Shown here: in pieces, positions 9,448 to 18,171 of the stretch | Layout of the letters: each line of letters opens with the position of its first letter | How positions within the stretch are numbered: the stretch's first letter is position 1 | Source: Intrasporangium oryzae NRRL B-24470 | Lineage (GTDB): Bacteria; Actinomycetota; Actinomycetes; Actinomycetales; Dermatophilaceae | Assembly: GCF_000576595.1 (NCBI RefSeq) | Contig: NZ_AWSA01000012.1 | Coordinates: 1 to 64,000 of the forward strand | Direction of reading: 5' to 3' | Length of the DNA: 64,000 bases | The notes under the pieces: generated by a model | Databases searched by the model: none | The model's input: only the letters and a program-made list of their open reading frames with translations | Told to the model about the DNA's origin: nothing | Translations under genes and position numbers: made by a program

Positions 9448-10239
9448 ATGAACGGCCACGGCCTCGGCCAGGTGCTCGCCGCCGCCCGCATCGCCCCGGG
9501 CACCGGTCTGCCGGTCGGCACGTCGCGGCGGCATCCGACCTGGGGCCTCACCTTCCTGACGGCCGGCACCGGTCGCTACCGCGACGCCCGGCACGACGAA
9601 CCCATCAGCGCAGGCACGCTCGTCGTCGTCCACCCCGGCCACCCGCACTGGTACGGCGCAGACGCGGGAGGGTGGGACGAGCACTTCGTCGTCTTCGACG
9701 GCGCGCTCTTCGACCTCGCCGCCCGGCGAGGATCCCTGTCCCCTGCCCGGCCCCTGGTCCATGGCCTGCCCGTGCGGCGCTGGGCGGCGCGCTTCGCGGC
9801 GTTCGAGCGGACGCGACCGACCACGGTGGAGGGCCGAGATGCCGAGGCCCTCGACCTGCTCTCGGCCCTTCTCGGGGCCCTGCTACCCGACGCGCAGCAC
9901 CGCCTCGACCACCACCGCGCAGGTGCGTGGCTCGCCCGCTCGACCGAGCTGCTCGAGAGCGACCTCGGGGAGCCGCTGGACCTGCGCACGGTGGCTGCCG
10001 CCGTCGGCATGCCCTACGAGACGTGGCGACGCAGGTTTCGCGCCGAGACCGGCACCAGCCCCTACTCCCACCGGGCGGCCCGACGGCTGGCAGCCGCCAC
10101 CGAGCTGCTCGTGCACAGTGGACTCAGCGTGCGCGACATCGCCGCCGCAACCGGGTTCAGCGACGAGCGACACCTCATCCGCCGGTTCCGCGAGCGGACC
10201 GGCCGCACGCCCCGCGCCTTTCGCGACGGCGACGGCTGA
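9448..10239 (+). CDS. AraC-family transcriptional regulator
   Basis: 263 residues: an N-terminal cupin-like sensor (HPTWGLTFLTAGTGRYRD through VVVHPGHPHWYG) and a C-terminal AraC double helix-turn-helix (LDLRTVAAAVGMPYETWRRR; SVRDIAAATGFSDERHLIRR), ending in the expected RTPRAFR. The ligand is unknown. ATG 9448 removes a non-conserved N-terminal tail; an in-frame GTG at 9370 lies inside the inverted repeat and is less likely. No good Shine-Dalgarno is seen. The divergent PhyH-type oxygenase is its probable target. It converges on ilvD with a stem-loop between. Confidence 0.85.
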   Translation: MNGHGLGQVLAAARIAPGTGLPVGTSRRHPTWGLTFLTAGTGRYRDARHDEPISAGTLVVVHPGHPHWYGADAGGWDEHFVVFDGALFDLAARRGSLSPARPLVHGLPVRRWAARFAAFERTRPTTVEGRDAEALDLLSALLGALLPDAQHRLDHHRAGAWLARSTELLESDLGEPLDLRTVAAAVGMPYETWRRRFRAETGTSPYSHRAARRLAAATELLVHSGLSVRDIAAATGFSDERHLIRRFRERTGRTPRAFRDGDG

Positions 10240-10241
10240 CG

Positions 10242-10283
10242 CGGCCCGGCGGCATACGACATCGTTCGTATGCCGCCGGGCCG
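10242..10283. terminator. 18-bp stem-loop terminator, second copy of the CGGCATAC inverted-pair element
   Basis: Perfect arms 10242-10259 and 10266-10283 with loop CATCGT. It differs from the copy at 7071-7108 mainly in two loop bases. It lies between the convergent AraC and ilvD genes. Confidence 0.82.
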
Positions 10284-10315
10284 GCGTGCGGCTGGACGCG
10301 ACCCCGCCCGTGACG

Positions 10316-12016
10316 TCAGTCGCAGACGGCGCCCTTGCTGGCGCTGCCGACGAGCTTGCGGTACTTCGCGAGGACACCCCGGGTGTACTTCGGCTCCGGG
10401 TGGGTGACGCCCTCGGCGCGACGGCGCTCGAGCTCGTCGTCGTCGACGAGCAGGTCGAGCCGGCCGTTGGCGACGTCGAGGCGGATGCGGTCGCCGTCGT
10501 GGACGAAGGCGATCGGGCCGTTGTCGACGGCCTCGGGCGCGACGTGACCGACGCAGAGGCCCGTGGTGCCGCCGGAGAACCGCCCGTCGGTGAGCAGGAG
10601 GACGTCCTTGCCGAGGCCGGCGCCCTTGATCGCTCCCGTGACGGCGAGCATCTCGCGCATCCCTGGGCCGCCCTTCGGGCCCTCGTAGCGGATGACGACG
10701 ACGTCGTTGGCCTGGAGCGAGCCCTGCTCGACCGCGTCCATCGCGGCGCGCTCGCCGTCGAAGACGCGCGCCGTGCCCTCGAAGACCGACTCGTCGAAGC
10801 CGGCCGACTTGACGACCGCGCCCTCGGGGGCGAGCGAGCCCTTGAGGATCGTCAGGCCACCCGTCTTGTGGATCGGCTCGGACAGCGCGCGGACGACCTT
10901 GCCGTCGACGTCCGGGGGGTTGATGTGGGCGAGGTTCTCGGCGAGGGTCTTTCCCGTCACCGTGAGGCAGTCGCCGTGGAGCAGACCGGCGTCGAGCAGG
11001 GCGCGCATGACGACGGGGACACCACCGACCCGGTCGATGTCAGTCATGACGAACTGGCCGAAGGGCTTGACGTCGGCCAGGTGCGGAACCCTCGCCCCGA
11101 TGCGCGAGAAGTCGTCCATCGACAGCTCGACATCGGCCTCGTGGGCGATGGCGAGGAGGTGGAGCACCGCGTTGGTCGAGCCACCGAAGGCCATGACGAC
11201 CGCGATGGCGTTCTCGAACGCCTCCTTCGTCATGATGTCGCGGGCGCGGATGCCTCGACGCAGGAGCTCGACGACGGCCTCGCCCGACTTGCGGGCGAAA
11301 CCGTCACGGCGGCGGTCAGTGGCCGGCGGCGCGGCCGACCCGGGCAGCGACATGCCGATCGCCTCTGCGACCGAGGCCATCGTGTTGGCGGTGTACATCC
11401 CTCCGCAGGCGCCCTCGCCCGGGCAGATCGCCCGCTCGATCGCGTCGACGTCCTCACGCGACATCCGGCCGGCGGCGCACGCACCGACGGCCTCGAACGC
11501 GTCGATGATCGTCACGGTCTTCTCGGTGCCGTCGGAGAGCTTGGCGATCCCGGGGAGGATCGACCCGGCATACAGGAAGACCGAGGAGAGGTTGAGACGA
11601 GCGGCCGCCATGAGCATGCCCGGCAGCGACTTGTCGCAGCCGGCGAGGAGCACCGAGCCGTCGAGGCGTTCGGCGTTCATGACGGTCTCGACGGAGTCGG
11701 CGATGATCTCGCGGCTGACGAGCGAGAAGTGCATCCCCTCGTGGCCCATCGAGATGCCGTCGGACACGGAGATCGTCCCGAACTCGAGCGGGTAGCCCCC
11801 GCCCGCGTGGACGCCGTCCTTGACCGCCTTGGCGAGCCGGTCGAGCGAGAGGTTGCAGGGGGTGATCTCGTTCCACGAGCTCGCGACGCCGATCTGCGGC
11901 TTGGCGAAGTCGTCGTCGCCGAGGCCAACGGCCCGGAGCATCCCTCGCGCGGCGGTCTTCTCGAGGCCGTCCGTGACGTCGCGGCTGCGGGGCTTGATGT
12001 CAGGCGTCTGCGTCAT
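10316..12016 (-). CDS. ilvD: Dihydroxy-acid dehydratase IlvD
   Basis: 566 residues of the IlvD/Edd family, an Fe-S enzyme that dehydrates 2,3-dihydroxy-isovalerate and its homologue to 2-oxo acids, the step after IlvC. Conserved segments: [33 protein letters not shown] (cluster Cys), [16 protein letters not shown], and [19 protein letters not shown] near the C-terminus. ATG 12016 is preceded by a TATGCT -10 box only 6 nt upstream and no Shine-Dalgarno, so the mRNA looks leaderless. An operator-like inverted repeat overlaps the -35 region. It is separated from ilvBNC by about 5 kb. Confidence 0.97.
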   Translation of the reverse strand: MTQTPDIKPRSRDVTDGLEKTAARGMLRAVGLGDDDFAKPQIGVASSWNEITPCNLSLDRLAKAVKDGVHAGGGYPLEFGTISVSDGISMGHEGMHFSLVSREIIADSVETVMNAERLDGSVLLAGCDKSLPGMLMAAARLNLSSVFLYAGSILPGIAKLSDGTEKTVTIIDAFEAVGACAAGRMSREDVDAIERAICPGEGACGGMYTANTMASVAEAIGMSLPGSAAPPATDRRRDGFARKSGEAVVELLRRGIRARDIMTKEAFENAIAVVMAFGGSTNAVLHLLAIAHEADVELSMDDFSRIGARVPHLADVKPFGQFVMTDIDRVGGVPVVMRALLDAGLLHGDCLTVTGKTLAENLAHINPPDVDGKVVRALSEPIHKTGGLTILKGSLAPEGAVVKSAGFDESVFEGTARVFDGERAAMDAVEQGSLQANDVVVIRYEGPKGGPGMREMLAVTGAIKGAGLGKDVLLLTDGRFSGGTTGLCVGHVAPEAVDNGPIAFVHDGDRIRLDVANGRLDLLVDDDELERRRAEGVTHPEPKYTRGVLAKYRKLVGSASKGAVCD

Positions 12017-12022
12017 GGGAGC

Positions 12023-12054
12023 AGCATAGGACCGTGTCCGCTGGGTGGACACGG
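12023..12054 (-). promoter_or_regulatory. ilvD promoter with overlapping inverted repeat
   Basis: TATGCT (12023-12028, minus strand) lies 6 nt before ATG. CCGTGTCC (12032-12039) and GGACACGG (12047-12054) form a perfect 8-bp inverted repeat with a 7-bp spacer, covering the spacer and -35 positions. A repressor bound here would block RNA polymerase. No regulator is identified. Confidence 0.6.
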
Positions 12055-12095
12055 CATCTCACGCCACGGTCGTCCCGCCCGAGGAGCCCGGGGCG

Positions 12096-12620
12096 TCAGC
12101 CGCGGCTCACGTGGAACCGCGTCAGCTCGCACGTGCCGAGGTCGAGGTCGGCCCAGTCGCCGTCGTAGCGCATGACCGCGAGGCCGCTCGTGGCGAACCC
12201 GTCACCGAGCGCATCGTGGGCCTCGCGAGATCCCGCGCCGTCGGTCAGCAGGCTCGTGAGCTGAGCCATGGTCGGGTTGTGGCCGACGACGAGCACCGTG
12301 GCCATCTGGCCCGCGTCCTCGCGGACCGTCTCGAGGACCTGCTCAGCGCCGCCGAGGTAGACGCTTCGGCGGTACTCCACGAACTCCGTGTTGGCGCCGC
12401 CGTGGCACGCGGCCTCCCAGGTCTGGCGGGTGCGGTGGGACGTGGAACAGATGACGAGGTCAGGCACGAGGCCGTTCTCCTTGAGCCACTCCCCGGCGGC
12501 GGTCGCGTCACGCCGGCCGCGCTTGTTGAGGTCGCGGTCGTGATCGGACTTGCCGAGTCCCTCCTCGGCCTTGGCGTGACGCATGAGGACGAGGGTCTTC
12601 TCTCTCGCGGCGCTGCTCAT
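12096..12620 (-). CDS. SixA-like histidine phosphatase
   Basis: 174 residues of the histidine phosphatase (phosphoglycerate mutase) superfamily, SixA type. The catalytic LVLMRHAKAE motif stands near the N-terminus and the second His in VLVVGHNPTMAQL. SixA proteins remove phosphate from phosphohistidine; the substrate here is unknown. The start is uncertain: ATG 12620 is preferred, while ATG 12632 would place GAGGGG only 1 nt away. It lies 95 nt after the small membrane protein gene and 79 nt before ilvD, on the same strand. Confidence 0.85.
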   Translation of the reverse strand: MSSAAREKTLVLMRHAKAEEGLGKSDHDRDLNKRGRRDATAAGEWLKENGLVPDLVICSTSHRTRQTWEAACHGGANTEFVEYRRSVYLGGAEQVLETVREDAGQMATVLVVGHNPTMAQLTSLLTDGAGSREAHDALGDGFATSGLAVMRYDGDWADLDLGTCELTRFHVSRG

Positions 12621-12715
12621 GGCACCGAGCATGCCCCTCGGCGCGCTTCCTTGTCAGCCCTTCTCCCGCGAAGTCGCGCATCACACGTCGTGACGCGGCA
12701 CGCTGGCCGGCAGGC

Positions 12716-13105
12716 TCACGGGAGGACCGGGTCGAGCCATGCGGGACGCAGGACCGCGAGGACGATGAGCGCGACGCTGATGGCAACGCCGATCCACAAC
12801 CTGATGTCCCAGAAGGCGACGAGCAGGCCGATGGACAGGCCTCCGGCGACGATGGTGATCGGGGACCAGCCGCCTGCGAGCCCGGGCACACCCCAGAGCG
12901 CCAGGGCAGAGGCGACGAACGCCAGGACGACGGCGCCCATGAGGACGCCGGCGACCGGCCTGCGTGCGGCTTCCGGCAGCAGCCAGGACCGCTCGAGCGC
13001 GAAGGGGTAGGCCGGGTCGGCGGCGGCGGGGACGACGAAGAGCAGGTGGACGAGGCCGTGGGCGATGAGCAACGTCCCGAGGACGACACGCACCAGTGTG
13101 GTCAT
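12716..13105 (-). CDS. Small four-helix membrane protein
   Basis: 129 residues with about four transmembrane helices: residues 3-25 (TLVRVVLGTLLIAHGLVHLL), 50-70, 75-98 and 105-122. No enzyme motif is visible; the arrangement resembles DoxX-like or DUF4345-like small membrane proteins, which is only a suggestion. ATG 13105 overlaps the stop of the pentapeptide gene (ATGA), so the two are translationally coupled and probably act in one membrane process. Confidence 0.75.
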   Translation of the reverse strand: MTTLVRVVLGTLLIAHGLVHLLFVVPAAADPAYPFALERSWLLPEAARRPVAGVLMGAVVLAFVASALALWGVPGLAGGWSPITIVAGGLSIGLLVAFWDIRLWIGVAISVALIVLAVLRPAWLDPVLP

Positions 13106-14643
13106 GACCCGCCTCCGACCGCGGTCGCGGAGATCCGGCCGAACGCCTCGCGCGCCGCGTCGTCGAGCACGGCGCTCGTCCACGACTCGCCCGCGCGGAT
13201 GACGAGGCCCTCGGCGAAGGTGCACGCCTCGAACGTGACGCCGGTGAGGTCGACGCCGGTGAGACCGAGCTCGCGCTCGAACGCGCAACCCCGGAACGTC
13301 GCACCGGTCAGGGTGGCCCCCGTGAGGTCGCACCGCGCCACGTGGCACCCATCGAGGACCGACCCGGCGAGAGTGGCGCTGGACAGCACGGTGCCGCTGA
13401 GGTCGCAGCGCGTGAGGGCCGCTCCGCTGAGGTCGCTCCGCGACAGGTCGGCCCCACCGAGGTTGCAGCGGGTGATGGTCGCGGAGACGAGGGTCGCGCG
13501 CGGCAGGCTCGCCCCGGCGAGGCTCGTGTCGACGAGCACCGCGCGGTCCGCCCGGAGGTCGGCCCCGGCCACGCGGACGAGCCTCGACCGCTCGAACCTG
13601 CTCCCGGAGAGTCGTGCGTGGGCGAGGTCGGCGTGGCTGAGGTCGGAGCCCGCGACCTGCATCCCGCCGGCGGCGAGATGGTGCGCGGTCACCCGGGAGA
13701 GCGTGGCCCGGTCGAGCGTCGCGTGGGTGAGGACGGCGCCGGGCAGGCTCGCTCCGGTCAGGTCCGTCTGGCGCAGCGTGGCGCCCGCGAGGCGCGCCGC
13801 GTCGAGGGCCGCCCCACCGAGGCGCGCCTGGTCGAGGATCGCGTCGCTGAGGTCGGCCCGGATCGCCTGGACGCGTCCGGCCGCCCCGGTGAGGTCGGCC
13901 CCGGGCAGGGCCGCTCGGGTGAGGACGGTGCCCTCGAGCCCCGCTCCCCGGAGCACCGCGCCCGTCAGCCGGGCGTGCGCGAGGTCGGCGCCGTCAAGAC
14001 GGGTCTTGCGAAGTCGTATGCGGGAGAGGCGGGCTCGCGCGAGGTTCGCGCCTGAGAGGTCGACGCCCGCGAGGTCGACCGCGGCCCGCCCCTCCTCGTC
14101 GAGCTGGAGGAGGAGGTTGACGATGATGCCTCGCGTGCCCTCGAGCACGTGCGTCGCCTGGGCGACGTCGACGTGCTCCCGGGCGGGCCCCGGCTCGGAG
14201 GCGTCCGGTGGCGCGGCGGTCGCACAGACCTGGCGGGCGATGCGATGCGTGCGGACCGTCTCCGGCAGCGCGGCCGGTCCCATCGAGAGCACGGCGAGCG
14301 CGATCGAGGCGGAGTCCTCGGCACTCGCCTCCCCGAGGGACATCAGGAGCAGGGTCAGGGCCTCCTCCGGGTAGAGCGAGAGGGCGCTGATCGTCCAGCG
14401 CCGGGTCGACGGGTCGGTGGCCTCGCCCACCGCGCGGATCAGCGCGGCGGCACGGTCCTGGCGCGCGCGGACCTCCTCGTCGTGCTGCTGGCGTCGGCTC
14501 CGCTCGGCGTCCTCCCCGGCCTTCTCGCGCGCGTCGCGGCGATCCGCGAGGTACTTGCTGACCGCCCAGATCGCCGTCCCGGCCGCCGTCGCGATGCCGA
14601 CGTAGGCCGTGATGAGGTCTGCCGTGCCGGATGCGTCGGCCAC
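13102..14643 (-). CDS. Membrane-anchored pentapeptide-repeat protein
   Basis: 513 residues. Residues 8-27 (ADLITAYVGIATAAGTAIWA) form one transmembrane helix, followed by a highly charged helix (about 30-60) that may be coiled coil, then a helical region to about 165. From about residue 180 to the C-terminus run A(D/N)LxX pentapeptide repeats (DLSGANLARARL, GADLSRSDLSGA), which fold as a right-handed quadrilateral beta-helix. Such helices can mimic DNA or act as scaffolds; no target is visible. GTG 14643 with AGGGGG about 5 nt upstream is the likely start. The stop overlaps the next membrane gene by 4 nt. Confidence 0.85.
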   Translation of the reverse strand: MADASGTADLITAYVGIATAAGTAIWAVSKYLADRRDAREKAGEDAERSRRQQHDEEVRARQDRAAALIRAVGEATDPSTRRWTISALSLYPEEALTLLLMSLGEASAEDSASIALAVLSMGPAALPETVRTHRIARQVCATAAPPDASEPGPAREHVDVAQATHVLEGTRGIIVNLLLQLDEEGRAAVDLAGVDLSGANLARARLSRIRLRKTRLDGADLAHARLTGAVLRGAGLEGTVLTRAALPGADLTGAAGRVQAIRADLSDAILDQARLGGAALDAARLAGATLRQTDLTGASLPGAVLTHATLDRATLSRVTAHHLAAGGMQVAGSDLSHADLAHARLSGSRFERSRLVRVAGADLRADRAVLVDTSLAGASLPRATLVSATITRCNLGGADLSRSDLSGAALTRCDLSGTVLSSATLAGSVLDGCHVARCDLTGATLTGATFRGCAFERELGLTGVDLTGVTFEACTFAEGLVIRAGESWTSAVLDDAAREAFGRISATAVGGGS

Positions 14644-14773
14644 CTCGCCCCCTCTCCCCCTGTCCGTCCCCGACGCTAGGGAGCGGGGACGCGGGTTGTG
14701 TAGGGCCGTTGGTCCCGAGGTGGGCGTGTGCCGCTGGGCGCGGCCCCGCGGCATACGGCCCTCGGGCGATGGC

Positions 14774-16837
14774 TCAGAGGCTCAGCTCGGGCTTGATCCG
14801 GGCTGCGGTCCAGACTCGCGAGCGACGGGCCGCCACGGTCGAGACGGCGAGCGCGCCGGCGAGGAAGAGGGTGAGCACCCCGAGGTCTCCCCAGAGCGGC
14901 GTCAGGTCGGCGCCGTACATGAGGCGGCGCAGCCCGTCGATGGCGTAGCTCATCGGCACGAGGTGGTGCACGACCTGGAGCGGCGCGGGGAGCGTCTGCC
15001 AGGGGAACGTCCCGCCTGCGCTGACGAGCTGGACGACCATGAAGACGAGCCCGAGGAACTTGCCGACGGCCCCGAGGCGGGCCGCGAGCGCGTGGAGGAT
15101 CGCGACGAAGGTCATCGAGACGAAGGCGAGGAAGAGCAGGGCGAGGACCGGGTGGGCGATGTGGATGTCGAGGGCGAGGCCGACGACCGCGATGAGGGCG
15201 AGCACCTGGACCCCGCCGACGGCGACGGGCGCGAGCCAGCCACCGACGGCCGTGCGGAGCGAGCGCTGGCTCGTCGCGAGGGCGCGGGTCGAGAGCGGCC
15301 GGACGAGCAGGAAGAGCGTGTAGGCGCCGATCCACAGGGAGAGGCTGAGGAACATCGGGGCGAGGCCCGCCCCGTAGTTGCCGGCGGACGCGAGCGACCC
15401 TGACTCGATCTTGAGGGGGTTGCCGATCGTCTGCGCCATCGCCTTGCGCTGCGCGTCCGACGGGTCCGGGACCGAGTCGCGGCCCTTGGCGAGCGCCTCC
15501 TGGAGGTCAGCGGAGCCGCTCTTCAGCGCGTCGAGGCCGCCGGCGAGGCGTCCGGCGCCGGCCGACAGGCTGTCGGCGCCGGAGGCCGCCTTGGTCGCGC
15601 CGGTGGCGAGCTGGGCCGAGCCGGCGTCGAGGGCCTGGAGCCCGGTCGCGAGGCTGCTCGCCCCGGTGCTGAGCTGGGCCGATCCGGTCGCGGCGCGGTG
15701 GATGCCGTCCTGGAGCGCGGGCGTCGCCGCGGCGAGCCGCGAGGCGCCCGCGGCGACCTGGTCGGCGCCCGTCGAGAGGCGGCTGAGGTCGCCGGAGGCC
15801 TGCTGGATCCGGGTGTCCGCATCGGCGACGTAGCCGTCGAGCCGTCCGAGCCGGCTCTCGACCGTGGCGATCTGGGCGTCGGTCAGCCCCTGCTGTCGCA
15901 GCGCCGCGACGAGCGAGGTCTGCTCGGTGGCGAGCCGGTCGCGGAGGGTCGCGGAGGCCGAGGCGACCTGACGGCCCGTGTCCGCGATCTGCCGGTTGCC
16001 TGCCGCCACCTGGGCCGCGCCGTCAGCAAGCGCCCTGGTCTGGGACGGCAGGGCCGCCGTCCTGGAGTCCAGCGTGCCGAGGCCCGACGAGAGCGACGCT
16101 GCCCCGGAGCTGAGCCGGTCGGCGCCCGCGGCGGCCTGGCCGATGCCGGCGTGCAGCTTCGTCGCTCCCGTGGCGAGGTCGTCCAGCCCGGTGGCGAGAG
16201 CCACGGAGCCGTCACGGAGCTGGTGGGCTCCGGAGTCTGCCTGGCCGATGCCGGCCTGCAGCCGACCCGCGCCGTCGACGGCCTTCCCGAGCTCGTCGTG
16301 GACCTCGCTGAAGCCGAGGAGGAGCTTGCTCGCCGCGGTCTCGCTGACCTCGCTCGCCACCGACGCGCTGACCTGCTTGATGACGGTGTTGCCGATGAGG
16401 CTCGTCATGTAGTTGTTCGCGTCGTTCGTCTCGAGGAGCACGGAGGCCTGGCGGGGGTGGTAGTCGGCGGTGGAGGCGAGGTCGGCCGAGAAGCCCTCGG
16501 GGATGATGACGGCGAACGCGTAGCGCCCGTCGTTGACGCCGGCGAGCGCCTCGGTCCGCGAGACGCGGTGCCAGTCGAAGCTCTTCGACTCGACGAGGTG
16601 GTTTGCGACGTCGCCGCCGACGGCGAGCCTCTCGCCCGTGCTCAGGGTCGTGCCGCGGTCGTCGCTGACGACGGCGGCGGGCACCTGCGGGAACGCGCCG
16701 TACGGGTCGTGGTTGGCGTAGAGGTAGAGGCCGCCGTAGAGCGTCGGGATGAGGACGAGAGCGGCGAGTCCGAGCCGTGCCAGCCGCGAGGAGGTGAGGC
16801 GGCGGAGCTCGGTGAGGGCGAGACGGACGGGGTTCAT
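14774..16837 (-). CDS. YhgE/Pip-family membrane protein (ABC-2-like)
   Basis: 687 residues. An N-terminal transmembrane helix (LARLGLAALVLIPTLYGGLY) precedes an extracellular domain holding NHDPYGAFPQVPAAVVSDD. Then comes a long region (about 200-480) of repeating LxxGAxxLxxG heptad-like units that likely forms an extended helical stalk. The C-terminal 230 residues contain about five transmembrane helices of the ABC-2 permease type. YhgE/Pip relatives include phage-infection proteins and components near type VII secretion. ATG 16837 overlaps the preceding stop (ATGA). The gene is probably repressed by the divergent TetR. Confidence 0.88.
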   Translation of the reverse strand: MNPVRLALTELRRLTSSRLARLGLAALVLIPTLYGGLYLYANHDPYGAFPQVPAAVVSDDRGTTLSTGERLAVGGDVANHLVESKSFDWHRVSRTEALAGVNDGRYAFAVIIPEGFSADLASTADYHPRQASVLLETNDANNYMTSLIGNTVIKQVSASVASEVSETAASKLLLGFSEVHDELGKAVDGAGRLQAGIGQADSGAHQLRDGSVALATGLDDLATGATKLHAGIGQAAAGADRLSSGAASLSSGLGTLDSRTAALPSQTRALADGAAQVAAGNRQIADTGRQVASASATLRDRLATEQTSLVAALRQQGLTDAQIATVESRLGRLDGYVADADTRIQQASGDLSRLSTGADQVAAGASRLAAATPALQDGIHRAATGSAQLSTGASSLATGLQALDAGSAQLATGATKAASGADSLSAGAGRLAGGLDALKSGSADLQEALAKGRDSVPDPSDAQRKAMAQTIGNPLKIESGSLASAGNYGAGLAPMFLSLSLWIGAYTLFLLVRPLSTRALATSQRSLRTAVGGWLAPVAVGGVQVLALIAVVGLALDIHIAHPVLALLFLAFVSMTFVAILHALAARLGAVGKFLGLVFMVVQLVSAGGTFPWQTLPAPLQVVHHLVPMSYAIDGLRRLMYGADLTPLWGDLGVLTLFLAGALAVSTVAARRSRVWTAARIKPELSL

Positions 16838-17457
16838 GCAGGATCTCCGGTCGGGGTGGCGGGCGCGAGGGTGCGGGCCGTGGCAGGTGAGCAGATGACG
16901 ACGACGGTCAGGCCGCGCTCGGCGAGGCGCTGGGCGGCCACATACCACTCGTGGGGGTCTCCCCCGTGCCGGTCGGGGCCGGTGAGGACGACGACGCGGA
17001 CCTCCGGGTGCCAGGACCCCAGCTCGAGGAGCGTTCGGGTCCGCACGCCGGGGGGAAGGCTGTCCCAGCGGTCCCGGGCCCGGTCGGCGAGGCCGCGCTC
17101 GGCGAGGAAGTCCGCGACGTCGCGGCGCGAGGACGGTCGCTCGGCCAGGGCGAGCTCCTCGGCGACGACGACCTTGACGGGAAGGGCGTCCTCGGGCGCG
17201 GTGACGTCGGCGACGTCGACGAGCCGGGTCAGCACCTGGAGCGTCCGGCGCTCGGTCGAGCCCGCGATCGCGACGCTGCCGGCGGCGAGGTCGACCCGCC
17301 CGCCGATCGCGAGGGCGAGGGCGACCTGCCCGACGCCGGGGTCGGTCGGCACGAGCGTCACCCGTCCCTCCGGGGCGTGGACGTCGACACCCGCCACGAA
17401 CGGCTCGTGGGTGCCGGCCACGGTCACACCGATGGCGACGACATCTCGCTCGATCAC
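16834..17457 (-). CDS. Degenerate ABC-ATPase-like protein lacking Walker A
   Basis: 207 residues laid out like an ABC nucleotide-binding domain: FVAGVDVHAPEGRVTLV matches the strand before the P-loop, but residues 36-46 read VPTDPGVGQVA where GxxGxGKST is expected. A signature-like LPPGVRTRTLLEL and a Walker-B-like VRVVVLTGPDRHGGDP follow, also altered. ATP hydrolysis is therefore unlikely. GTG 17457 has GAGGGAG about 6 nt upstream. The stop overlaps YhgE by 4 nt, so it may be a non-catalytic partner or regulator of YhgE. The alternative is a decaying gene, but the frame and coupling are intact. Confidence 0.7.
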   Translation of the reverse strand: MIERDVVAIGVTVAGTHEPFVAGVDVHAPEGRVTLVPTDPGVGQVALALAIGGRVDLAAGSVAIAGSTERRTLQVLTRLVDVADVTAPEDALPVKVVVAEELALAERPSSRRDVADFLAERGLADRARDRWDSLPPGVRTRTLLELGSWHPEVRVVVLTGPDRHGGDPHEWYVAAQRLAERGLTVVVICSPATARTLAPATPTGDPA

Positions 17458-17495
17458 GCTGTACTCCCTCTGGGCGGGACGGCCCCGCTCGCTTC

Positions 17496-17546
17496 GATAC
17501 AAGTATGCATCCAATACGCCTATGTATTCAATACGAGCGTGTATCC
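17496..17546. promoter_or_regulatory. Three tandem 17-bp TetR operators
   Basis: Three adjoining 17-bp units (17496-17512, 17513-17529, 17530-17546) share the pattern [A/G]ATAC-N6-G[T/C]AT[T/C], each a small palindrome; the middle one is perfect, AATAC-N6-GTATT. They fill the gap between the divergent ABC-like/YhgE operon and the TetR gene. A TATCCT -10 box (17542-17547) 6 nt before the TetR ATG overlaps the third unit, so binding should autoregulate. Confidence 0.8.
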
Positions 17547-17553
17547 TAGGCGT

Positions 17554-18165
17554 ATGCCGCCGTCCCCCGCACCGCGCGTCACCCCCCGTCGCCAGGCCAC
17601 CCGTGACAGGGTCCTCGAGGCTGCGAGCGAGGTCTTCGCCGAGCGGGGCTTCCACGGCGCGAGCGTCGAGGACATCTGCGAGCGCGCCGGGTTCACCCGC
17701 GGCGCCTTCTACTCCAACTTCTCCTCGAAGGACGACCTCGTCCTCGAGCTGTCGACCCGACACGCGCAGGCGCTCGTCGACCGCATCCGGAGCGCAGCGA
17801 GCCGGCCGGAGGCGAGCCCCGAGGACGTCCTCACCGACGTCTTCGCGAGCCTCGCCGACGAGCCCCTGCGCAAGGACCGGTGGCTCGTGCTCACGACGGA
17901 GTTCACCCTCCACGCGATCCGCGACGCAAAGGCGCGCACGGCCTGGGCCGAGCAGCAGCGGCGCATCCGCGACGCGCTCATCGCGGTCGTCGACGAGACC
18001 GTCGACCAGCGCGGGATCACCCTGCCGATGCCGACGGAGATCTTCGTGCGGGCGGCCATGGCGCTCGCCAACGGGTCCATGACGCAGCAGCTCGTCGAGC
18101 CCGGGTCGCTCGATGCGGGCGAGCTCGAGCGGACCGTCCTGCCGGTCCTGCTCGGGCTCGGTTGA
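17554..18165 (+). CDS. TetR-family transcriptional regulator
   Basis: 203 residues. The N-terminal helix-turn-helix (residues 12-58) is typical: TRDRVLEAASEVFAERGFHG then VEDICERAGFTRGAFYSNFS. The C-terminal ligand-binding half is all helical with no known ligand. The start ATG sits inside a GTATGCCG octamer and 6 nt after a -10 box, so translation is probably leaderless. It is divergent from the YhgE operon and shares the triple operator; it likely represses both. It converges on the ThiS-like gene with 6 nt between stops. Confidence 0.9.
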   Translation: MPPSPAPRVTPRRQATRDRVLEAASEVFAERGFHGASVEDICERAGFTRGAFYSNFSSKDDLVLELSTRHAQALVDRIRSAASRPEASPEDVLTDVFASLADEPLRKDRWLVLTTEFTLHAIRDAKARTAWAEQQRRIRDALIAVVDETVDQRGITLPMPTEIFVRAAMALANGSMTQQLVEPGSLDAGELERTVLPVLLGLG

Positions 18166-18171
18166 CGGGGG

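Noticed and set aside
9321-9569. N-terminal extension of the dioxygenase
   Set aside because: It would run through the divergent AraC start and operator and has no homology-like content; ATG 9320 has a ribosome-binding site.
17496-17546. Minisatellite without function
   Set aside because: Each unit is internally palindromic and the array sits exactly between a TetR gene and its divergent operon, so operators are the better reading.
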